A stretch of DNA of 5,865 nt from Sphingomonadales bacterium UBA7473. Lineage in GTDB: Bacteria; Pseudomonadota; Alphaproteobacteria; Sphingomonadales; Sphingomonadaceae. Location of the stretch: positions 1 to 5,865 of the forward strand of contig DLOX01000188.1 in the NCBI GenBank assembly GCA_002478575.1, written 5' to 3'. A program made the position numbers and the translations under genes. The notes below the pieces were generated by a model. It worked only from the letters and a program-made list of their open reading frames with translations. It was not told the origin of the DNA and did not search any database. This document shows positions 1-4,992 of this stretch, piece by piece. Every line of letters starts with the position of its first letter. Position 1 is the first letter of the stretch.

Positions 1-10
1 TCCCTCGGCC

Positions 11-48
11 AAAAAAAAGGCCCCGGAGTTTCCTCCGAGGCCCTTTTT
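11..48. terminator. Bidirectional rho-independent terminator
   Basis: An inverted repeat pairs GGCC (19-22) and CGGAG (24-28) with CTCCG (33-37) and GGCC (39-42), around a four-base TTTC loop and with one C/A mismatch. On the plus strand the hairpin is followed by five Ts (44-48). On the minus strand it is followed by eight Ts (the complement of the A run at 11-18). It therefore reads as a terminator in both directions, stronger leftwards. It lies about 20 bases past the stop codon of the TonB-dependent receptor and so closes the leftward operon. The T run on the other side suggests a convergent gene ends just outside the window, which cannot be verified here. Confidence 0.9.
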
Positions 49-66
49 GTTGGCAGTGAATTCAGC

Positions 67-2595
67 CTAGAACTTAAATCCAGCTTCGACACCGATCACG
101 CGGCGCGCACCGGGTGAGACGAAGCTGCCGCCGAATTCGATCGCGGGAATGACTTCGTTCAGATACTTCTTGTCGAAGAGATTTTCGGCGAAGACAGCCA
201 ATTTCCAGCTTTCGCCTTCAACGCCCAGGCGACCATTGAACACGCCGAACTTGTCACGCCGCGCGATGCTGTAGTTGGCGTTGCCGACGAAAGCGGGCGC
301 CGCAAGCGCGGAGATGGGAAGCAAACCGCTGAACAATGTCGGACGCTCCTGATCTTGCACGGTGTGGAACCACGTCGGACCAGTCAAGCGATAGTCACCG
401 CGCGCGATAACTTTGATGCTGTCGCTGATCGGTTGTGTGAACTGAGCACCCAAGTTGATCGTATAGTCTGCCGTGTAAGGCGATTTGTTGCCCACTGTGT
501 AAGGACGGCTGCTGTTCCGCTTGATCTTGCTGTCCGTCACGTTGACCGATCCAAACAAGCTGAACCAATCAGCGACCTTGGCGTTCACATTCAATTCGGC
601 GCCGATCACATTCACCCGATCAATGTTGGATACCGTGCGGAGCAGGCCGAAGCTTCCGACGAAAAATTCGAAGAACTGCATATCCTTAATCCGCGTGGCA
701 TAGCCCGCCAGATCAAAGGTCACGCGCTTATCAAGGAACGATCCTTTGATTCCCACTTCAAACGCGCTGGAGACTTCTTTGTCATATTGATCAGGAATGC
801 TGACATTCGCGTTGATCGTGCCTGGCGTCACGCCATTGTTGAAGCTGGCGTTGATGACGGCAGATGAGCCTTGATTGTTGAAGCCGCCCGATTTGAACCC
901 AATGCCCCAGTTGGCATAGATGTTCGTATTGTCATTAGGCCGCCAGCTGAGGCTGATCTTAGGCTGGAACTGTTTGAAGGTTTCAGATTTAGGCGTCAGC
1001 GCACCAAAGGCTTGACCGGGGTTGATCGGACCGCCTGTGAAAGGGTCAGTCGCGGTCGGAACGCGACTTGATGTCTGGCGATCTTCAATGTCGTAACGGA
1101 GAGCAACGCCCAGCTTCAACTGATCGGATATTTCATAGTCCGCTGAGCCGAACGCTGCATAAACGTTCGTTTTGAATGCGTCTGCCAAGAGCAGTGACGT
1201 GGGGTTGGATGAAGTCGGAGCGTTGTAAAGCTGACGGATCACGCCTTGGCCCGTATCTGCACCCAAGCTGACGCCTGTGTCGCGCTTGATGTTCAAATAA
1301 TAAGCGCCAAGCTGCCAATTGAGGGCGCCATCGCCGCTGGAGGCCAAACGGATTTCAGCGCTGAAATCCTTCTGGTTCCGCTCTTGATATTGGGTGCCGT
1401 CGCAGGTGGTTGGCGAATAGGGACCAAAGGTGGACCCATTGGCCGGTGCGAAGATGAAGGGCACTGGAATTTGGCCAATGCCGCCGGGCTGATTGACCGC
1501 AAAGCCAGTCCGCGCCGCAGTCGAGGCGAAGCAGGCCGCTACTGCCGCATTGCCCGCAGGCTGAGCCGCGCTGATGTAACGTGCAAAGTCAGCCGACGTT
1601 CCATCCGCAACCAAGCTTTGCTCCACATCCGAATAGAGTGCCCAAGCGGTCAGCTTGGTTGATCCGAAATCATGATCAATCTTGATCGACGCATCGAAGC
1701 TCTTTTGATCATTGGTTGGTCGGATATTGCCATAATAACGAAACGGATGCTCATTCACATCTTCGTTGAATGCCGCGTTCGCGCCTGCAAAGTTGGGCAG
1801 GTGGAAAGCTGCGTTGAAGTTGATCGATGCGCCTGACAGGTCGGCATAACGTGCCTTCACGTCGATTTCGGTATTGTCGCCCAGTTCAGCGACAAAGCGA
1901 CCATCGATCGAATAGACTTTCTGATCGTCCACAACCTTGCGATTGCCAAGGAAGATGTTGCGATAAAAGCCATCGGTCGTCCGGTAATAGCCGGAAAGCA
2001 CAATGCCTGCACCTTCGCCAACTGGGGCTGCGATATGGCCGACCAGTTCGACCGTATTCTCATTGGCGTAGCTTGCGCGAACGGCCCCTTCAAATTCGTC
2101 GCCCGGCTTCAATGTGCTGACCACAATTGCGCCAGCGGCTGCGTTGCGGCCATAGATGGCGCCTTGTGGGCCTTTCAAGATTTCGATTTGGCGGAGTGTG
2201 CCTTGCACCTGATTGAGTTGGGCTGTGTTGGTTTTGAGAATGCCATCAACAACCAATGCAACAGAGCTTTCCGCATCGCGCGCGCCATTGATGCCGCGGA
2301 TGTTGATCTGCGTGTCACCGGCTTCGGCTGTGCCCGTCACGATTGTCACGCCGGGGGTGAGTTGTGCGAAGCCCTGCGCGTCATCCACGCCGGTCCGCGC
2401 AAGCGTCTCAGCGGTTAGCACTGCAACAGAGGCAGGCACATCGATCAGTCGCTCGTTTTGTCGGCGTGCAGTAACGATGATCTCGCCGTCCTCAGCGGCT
2501 TCGTCTTCGGCTGGCGCGTCTTGAGCGAGCGCCGGAAAGGCAGTGATGCTGAAGGCAGCTATGCTCGACAGCAAGATGGTTTTGGTCATGCGCAT
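67..2595 (-). CDS. TonB-dependent outer-membrane receptor
   Basis: This 842-residue protein is an energised outer-membrane importer: a 22-strand beta barrel with an N-terminal plug, driven by TonB-ExbBD. Residues 1-24 form a signal peptide ending in PALA, with predicted cleavage before Gln25. An acidic linker follows, then the TonB box EIIVTA (38-43). The plug covers roughly 50-165 and holds the motifs VNIRG-like INIRGING (97-104), VALVVDG (112-118) and IEILKGPQGAIYGRNAAAGAI (137-157). The barrel runs from about 170 to the terminal Phe842, as expected for BAM-dependent insertion. Cys355 and Cys398 are likely to form a disulfide in a long extracellular loop. There is no N-terminal secretin/STN extension, so sigma/anti-sigma transducer signalling is not indicated. 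It is the last gene of the leftward operon, 26 bases after the SnoaL-like gene, which suggests it imports the substrate of that pathway. Sphingomonads carry many such receptors for non-iron substrates; the actual ligand is unknown. The ATG at 2595 is preferred over the one two codons later because of the ribosome-binding-site spacing. Confidence 0.95.
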   Translation of the reverse strand: MRMTKTILLSSIAAFSITAFPALAQDAPAEDEAAEDGEIIVTARRQNERLIDVPASVAVLTAETLARTGVDDAQGFAQLTPGVTIVTGTAEAGDTQINIRGINGARDAESSVALVVDGILKTNTAQLNQVQGTLRQIEILKGPQGAIYGRNAAAGAIVVSTLKPGDEFEGAVRASYANENTVELVGHIAAPVGEGAGIVLSGYYRTTDGFYRNIFLGNRKVVDDQKVYSIDGRFVAELGDNTEIDVKARYADLSGASINFNAAFHLPNFAGANAAFNEDVNEHPFRYYGNIRPTNDQKSFDASIKIDHDFGSTKLTAWALYSDVEQSLVADGTSADFARYISAAQPAGNAAVAACFASTAARTGFAVNQPGGIGQIPVPFIFAPANGSTFGPYSPTTCDGTQYQERNQKDFSAEIRLASSGDGALNWQLGAYYLNIKRDTGVSLGADTGQGVIRQLYNAPTSSNPTSLLLADAFKTNVYAAFGSADYEISDQLKLGVALRYDIEDRQTSSRVPTATDPFTGGPINPGQAFGALTPKSETFKQFQPKISLSWRPNDNTNIYANWGIGFKSGGFNNQGSSAVINASFNNGVTPGTINANVSIPDQYDKEVSSAFEVGIKGSFLDKRVTFDLAGYATRIKDMQFFEFFVGSFGLLRTVSNIDRVNVIGAELNVNAKVADWFSLFGSVNVTDSKIKRNSSRPYTVGNKSPYTADYTINLGAQFTQPISDSIKVIARGDYRLTGPTWFHTVQDQERPTLFSGLLPISALAAPAFVGNANYSIARRDKFGVFNGRLGVEGESWKLAVFAENLFDKKYLNEVIPAIEFGGSFVSPGARRVIGVEAGFKF

Positions 2596-2600
2596 TTTAG

Positions 2601-2607
2601 TCTCCCT
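2601..2607 (-). promoter_or_regulatory. Ribosome binding site of the TonB-dependent receptor
   Basis: Read on the minus strand this is AGGGAGA, a good Shine-Dalgarno sequence five to six bases before the ATG at 2595. The second in-frame ATG (at 2589) would be about 12 bases away, so the site favours the upstream start (MRMTK...). It lies in the 26-base gap after the preceding gene's stop, which has no terminator, so the receptor is probably cotranscribed with the upstream genes. Confidence 0.65.
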
Positions 2608-2621
2608 GACTATTTTTGGTT

Positions 2622-3020
2622 TTAAACCAGCGGGTTGGCCCCGCTCATATAAACATATACTTCTTGAAACTTACCATCTCGGATACGCCAGAAATTGGTG
2701 TTGAACAGCCGCGTGACGCTTCCGTCATGGCCGGTCAATACGGCTTCAAAGCAAGCCGAGATGCGGCCATTCTTCTCATCAACCGTGCAGGTGAAATCCT
2801 TGTGGATGATGGTTTGCCAACACTCGAAAAAGTCTGTGAACATGCGGCGAAGCTCGGCTTTGCCTGCATGGCGGGTGAACGCTGTTTGCACGCAGAATAA
2901 TGCCTCATCGTGGAAGCAATCCAAGACGGCATCCATATTCTTGGCATCAACCTGCGCGAAATAACGCTGAATGGCGAGATCGATCAGCGCGGCACGATTG
3001 AGTGTGGGTTCATACTGCAT
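2622..3020 (-). CDS. SnoaL-like / NTF2-fold protein (second tandem copy), possible dehydratase or isomerase
   Basis: This is a 132-residue single-domain protein of the SnoaL/NTF2-like superfamily, a cone-shaped alpha+beta fold used by small dehydratases, isomerases and cyclases. It has no signal peptide and should be cytoplasmic. The N-terminal helix has the family pattern RYFxxVDxKxMDxVLDCF (19-36), and the last strand is EVYVYMSG (near 120-127). Tyr20, Asp25 and His73 sit where the catalytic residues of BaiE (Tyr30/Asp35/His83) and the Asp25/His73 dyad of LinA sit, with the same 48-residue Asp-His spacing; this comparison is from memory of those enzymes. It is paralogous to the adjacent upstream gene (roughly 45 identities over about 120 aligned residues by eye, ungapped through the dyad). 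Its ATG overlaps the upstream stop by one base, and AAGGAAGGGG lies seven bases before it, so translation is probably coupled. Reaction and substrate are unknown; a non-catalytic binding role remains possible. Confidence 0.88.
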   Translation of the reverse strand: MQYEPTLNRAALIDLAIQRYFAQVDAKNMDAVLDCFHDEALFCVQTAFTRHAGKAELRRMFTDFFECWQTIIHKDFTCTVDEKNGRISACFEAVLTGHDGSVTRLFNTNFWRIRDGKFQEVYVYMSGANPLV

Positions 3021-3037
3021 CAGGCATCCCCTTCCTT
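3018..3037 (-). promoter_or_regulatory. Coupled stop/start and ribosome binding site between the two SnoaL-like genes
   Basis: On the minus strand AAGGAAGGGG (3028-3037) encodes the end of the upstream protein and acts as Shine-Dalgarno sequence seven bases before a TGATG overlap, in which the stop TGA (3020-3022) shares its A with the ATG (3018-3020). The ten bases ATGCCTGATG (3018-3027) recur exactly at the preceding gene junction. Confidence 0.75.
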
Positions 3038-3451
3038 CAACAGATTGTCGCCGGACATATAGACGTAAACCCGGTGGAACTTGTCACCCTTCAGATAGAA
3101 GCGGTTGCAATTCTCATAGCGGAGCTCGTCGCCCCCATTGGGCGTGATCAGCACCGTGAATTGCGAATTGATCGTATTCGTATCGGGATCGCAAGTGTGC
3201 ACGAAATTACCGTGCCAGATGGACGAAAAATCCGCGAACAGCTTTGTGAACATGGCCCGGATCGCAGCTTTGCCATTGTGCACCGTCGCCGATGTCACTT
3301 CGGTCAAAATTGCATCTTCGGTGAAGCAATCGAGCACTTGATCCATGCCCTTATTATCCACGCCATCGAAATAGCGCTTCGTGACGATATCAATATAATA
3401 GGGATAGGGCAGGGCCGTTTGGCCGCTGCCACCCTCAGTCCACTCGCTCAT
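3020..3451 (-). CDS. SnoaL-like / NTF2-fold protein (first tandem copy), possible dehydratase or isomerase
   Basis: This 143-residue cytoplasmic protein has the same fold as the gene after it, with a longer N terminus (about seven extra residues, rich in Gly/Ser/Pro). The conserved helix RYFDGVDNKGMDQVLDCF spans 26-43 and the terminal strand carries the same VYVYMSG motif, followed by a charged tail KEGDA. Tyr27, Asp32 and His80 align with Tyr20, Asp25 and His73 of its neighbour, again with 48 residues between Asp and His as in the LinA and BaiE type of SnoaL-like enzyme. The two copies have diverged in the central sheet, which lines the pocket, so they may have different substrates or form a mixed oligomer. 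It is embedded in the operon, overlapping the racemase-family gene by one base upstream and the second copy by one base downstream. Shine-Dalgarno AAAAGGA (3460-3466) lies eight bases before the ATG. Specific function is unknown. Confidence 0.88.
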   Translation of the reverse strand: MSEWTEGGSGQTALPYPYYIDIVTKRYFDGVDNKGMDQVLDCFTEDAILTEVTSATVHNGKAAIRAMFTKLFADFSSIWHGNFVHTCDPDTNTINSQFTVLITPNGGDELRYENCNRFYLKGDKFHRVYVYMSGDNLLKEGDA

Positions 3452-3466
3452 CAGGCATGTCCTTTT
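3449..3466 (-). promoter_or_regulatory. Coupled stop/start and ribosome binding site between racemase-family and first SnoaL-like gene
   Basis: On the minus strand AAAAGGA (3460-3466) precedes by eight bases a TGATG overlap (stop 3451-3453, ATG 3449-3451). The ten bases ATGCCTGATG (3449-3458) are identical to those at 3018-3027, so both junctions have the same architecture. Translational coupling along the operon is likely. Confidence 0.7.
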
Positions 3467-4203
3467 CGGATACCGGCATCATTGCCGACTTCAGGGGAAG
3501 GGAAAGCTCTTTTGCTATGGCTGAGGCCCATGGAGACGAGCAGCTCTGCTTGTTTGTAAGCCACAAGACCGGGATTGATGACGGGAATAGGGAGATTATC
3601 AGCAAGCCATGCCGCCGATTGGTGCATGGTGGTTGAGCCGAGCACGATCACATCGGCGCCATCCTCTTCCATCGCTCTTGTCGCTTCGGCCTTCAGCTTT
3701 TCGAAGATAATCTCTTCCTTGCCCGCCAGAAGCTCAGTCACATCAGGTCGCGTGTCGATGGACCGCAGCGAAGCGCACCGATCCCAAAGCGCATATTCGG
3801 TGAGTGTCTTTTCGTACAAGGGGAACCATTCATCCCACATAGTCAGCACCGTGAACTGCTTGCCCAGCATCATCGCCATATGAAAGGCGCATTCGCCGGG
3901 GCCAACAACCGGAATGGACAAGCGAGACCGCAAAGGGCGCAGACCTGAGTCGCTCACGGTGTCGATCACAACTGCAGAATAGCCCTCGGCCTCGGCATCA
4001 ATGCCCGCTTGAAACACGGTCCAATCCATGAGGAGCATATCATGATAGCTGTCGCCCAACGCAGCGCCCCAGCCGACTGCTTTAAATTCTGGCTGAAAAC
4101 CGGGCGCGATGACATTGGCGGGAAGCTGTTCGGCGCGATTAGCAACGCCAGCTTCGTCCATAGGAATGGGGACGATCACTTTGATCCGGTGCGGGTCAGT
4201 CAC
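3451..4203 (-). CDS. Asp/Glu/hydantoin racemase-superfamily protein lacking both canonical cysteines
   Basis: This 250-residue cytoplasmic protein resembles the Asp/Glu/hydantoin racemase superfamily, which includes hydantoin and glutamate racemases, maleate isomerase and arylmalonate decarboxylase. They share two pseudo-symmetric alpha/beta domains with one catalytic Cys each. Visible landmarks are the N-terminal strand RIKVIVPIP (6-14), AVVIDTVSDSGL (77-88, where hydantoin racemases have a Cys-containing CxxDPGL-type motif), IPVVGPGECAFHMA (97-110), QFTVLTM (116-122), ADVIVLGSTTMHQ (183-195, in place of LGCxGM) and IPVINPG (206-212). The expected cysteine positions are Thr82 and Ser190; the only cysteines are 105 and 143. 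Two-base racemisation through thiols is therefore unlikely, and decarboxylase, isomerase or another role is open. The start is a GTG: an in-frame TGA lies seven codons upstream and no ATG lies between. GAGGGAG is 11 bases before it, a rather long gap. It is first gene of the leftward operon, downstream of the shared operator. Confidence 0.85.
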   Translation of the reverse strand: MTDPHRIKVIVPIPMDEAGVANRAEQLPANVIAPGFQPEFKAVGWGAALGDSYHDMLLMDWTVFQAGIDAEAEGYSAVVIDTVSDSGLRPLRSRLSIPVVGPGECAFHMAMMLGKQFTVLTMWDEWFPLYEKTLTEYALWDRCASLRSIDTRPDVTELLAGKEEIIFEKLKAEATRAMEEDGADVIVLGSTTMHQSAAWLADNLPIPVINPGLVAYKQAELLVSMGLSHSKRAFPSPEVGNDAGIRKGHA

Positions 4204-4270
4204 GGCGAACGATGCTCCCTCTCAATTTCTCTGTGACCGTTATTGTATACAAAGAGAAAAAGTCAAGCTA
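4204..4270. promoter_or_regulatory. Divergent promoter region between the leftward operon and the GntR gene
   Basis: This 67-base gap must hold promoters for both the racemase-family operon (leftwards) and the GntR gene (rightwards). A TTGACT, one base from the -35 consensus, is readable on the minus strand at 4261-4266; a 17-base spacer would put the -10 at 4238-4243, where the sequence ATAACG is a poor match. A TACAAT on the minus strand (4242-4247) is a better -10 but sits only 13 bases from TTGACT. Exact promoter elements are therefore unresolved. In either reading the palindrome at 4243-4252 would overlap the polymerase site, which fits repression. Confidence 0.55.
4243..4252. promoter_or_regulatory. 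Putative GntR operator 1 (TTGTATACAA)
   Basis: A perfect ten-base palindrome in the middle of the divergent intergenic region, 18 bases before the GntR start codon and 39 bases before the racemase-family start. The eleven bases TTGTATACAAA recur at 4960-4970, the only other copy I find in the window. Its size and T/A-rich symmetric form with a central GTATAC match what FadR-subfamily GntR dimers commonly bind. The position fits autoregulation plus control of the leftward operon. Confidence 0.78.
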
Positions 4271-4945
4271 ATGCTATTGACCATGTCGAAGGCATCAGAC
4301 CGCGCTTACGCGCAAATCAGAAGCATGATCTTGTCAGGGGCTCTCCCCCCTGGGGAGCAGATCAGAGAAGAGCAGCTGGCCGAGCGATGTGGCGTGTCCC
4401 GTACGCCCGTCCGCGATGCGCTCAGGAGGCTAGAGGCAGAGCTCTTCATTCGCCGATCAGAATCGCAACGCAGCTTTGTCGCCGATTGGTCGCTGGGCGA
4501 TGTCGAAGAGGCTTTTGCGCTTCGGACGATGCTGGAAAGCCACGCCGCAAGGCGAGCGGCGGAGCGGATCGGCTGGGATCAGCTTGAGCGACTGAGGCTG
4601 GCCAATGCCGCCATTTCTAAGGCCATCGAGGCAGACATACCTGAAGTTCCGACATTCCTTGTTCAAAACCGACTTTTCCACGCTATCATACTTCAAGCAG
4701 CGGCTTCACCTCGGCTTTCGGCCATGTTGGCGCAAGTGGTTGAACAGCCCGTCGTGGTGAGAACGGCCCTTCACTATGACAAGCAGAATCTTGCTCGTTC
4801 CCTGCACGAACATGAGGAGCTTGTGTTGGCTTTTGCGCGCCGTGATGGCGATTGGGCAGAGGCTGTCATGACGGCTCATATCCGTCGCGCCTTTCATGCC
4901 TATGCCGATGCTCATGCTCAACAGCGGGAGCAAGAGGCCGCCTGA
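4271..4945 (+). CDS. GntR-family transcriptional regulator, FadR/FCD subfamily
   Basis: This 224-residue protein is a local ligand-responsive DNA-binding regulator. The winged helix-turn-helix covers about 8-72: RAYAQIRSMILSGALPPGEQ (11-30), then IREEQLAERCGVSRTPVRDALRRLEAE (31-57) containing the recognition helix SRTPVRDALRRL. The C-terminal FCD helical domain (about 75-215) keeps His137, His181 and His203 of the usual metal/ligand site; the first ligand, often Asp, is Asn133 (NRLFH). FCD regulators of this kind typically respond to carboxylates or their CoA esters in catabolic operons and often repress. The gene is divergent from the racemase-family operon and 47 bases upstream of the lyase-like gene, with a matching palindrome on each side, so autoregulation and control of both operons is the likely job. 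The reading frame extends further upstream to 4109, but that part is antisense to the racemase-family gene and lies beyond the promoter. Start is ATG 4271; ATG 4283 (220 residues) is an alternative, since neither has a strong Shine-Dalgarno sequence. Confidence 0.92.
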   Translation: MLLTMSKASDRAYAQIRSMILSGALPPGEQIREEQLAERCGVSRTPVRDALRRLEAELFIRRSESQRSFVADWSLGDVEEAFALRTMLESHAARRAAERIGWDQLERLRLANAAISKAIEADIPEVPTFLVQNRLFHAIILQAAASPRLSAMLAQVVEQPVVVRTALHYDKQNLARSLHEHEELVLAFARRDGDWAEAVMTAHIRRAFHAYADAHAQQREQEAA

Positions 4946-4958
4946 AGCCCATCTTGAT

Positions 4959-4970
4959 TTTGTATACAAA
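4959..4970. promoter_or_regulatory. Putative GntR operator 2 (TTTGTATACAAA)
   Basis: A perfect twelve-base palindrome in the 47-base gap between the GntR stop and the lyase-like start. Its core is identical to the palindrome at 4243-4252. It lies 22 bases before the ATG at 4993, where a bound repressor could block initiation of a separate transcript or act as a roadblock to readthrough from the GntR gene. A TTGATT (4954-4959) just left of it is a possible -35, but I see no good -10 at 16-18 bases. The centres of the two palindromes are 717 bases apart. Confidence 0.75.
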
Positions 4971-4992
4971 TATGCGAGAAGCTTGATTCGTG

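Noticed and set aside
355..867. 170-codon open frame on the plus strand opposite the TonB-dependent receptor, plus several others at 1246-1662, 2035-2418 and 2213-2524
   Set aside because: All lie antisense to the continuous receptor gene, which has full signal, plug and barrel features. Their translations are rich in Arg/Cys/His without motifs, as expected for shadow frames.
3002..3559. 185-codon open frame on the plus strand opposite the SnoaL-like genes
   Set aside because: It is antisense to three well-supported, overlapping operon genes, and its translation has no recognisable domain or motif; it looks like a codon-bias shadow.
4109..4270. N-terminal extension of the GntR frame (54 extra codons)
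   Set aside because: The extension is antisense to the start of the racemase-family gene and runs through the operator and promoter region. The GntR winged helix begins right after the ATG at 4271, and family length fits 224 residues.
4946..4992. Possible terminator between the GntR gene and the lyase-like gene
   Set aside because: The only inverted repeat is the short AT-rich palindrome TTTGTATACAAA, with no GC-rich stem and no following T run, so it fits an operator rather than a terminator.
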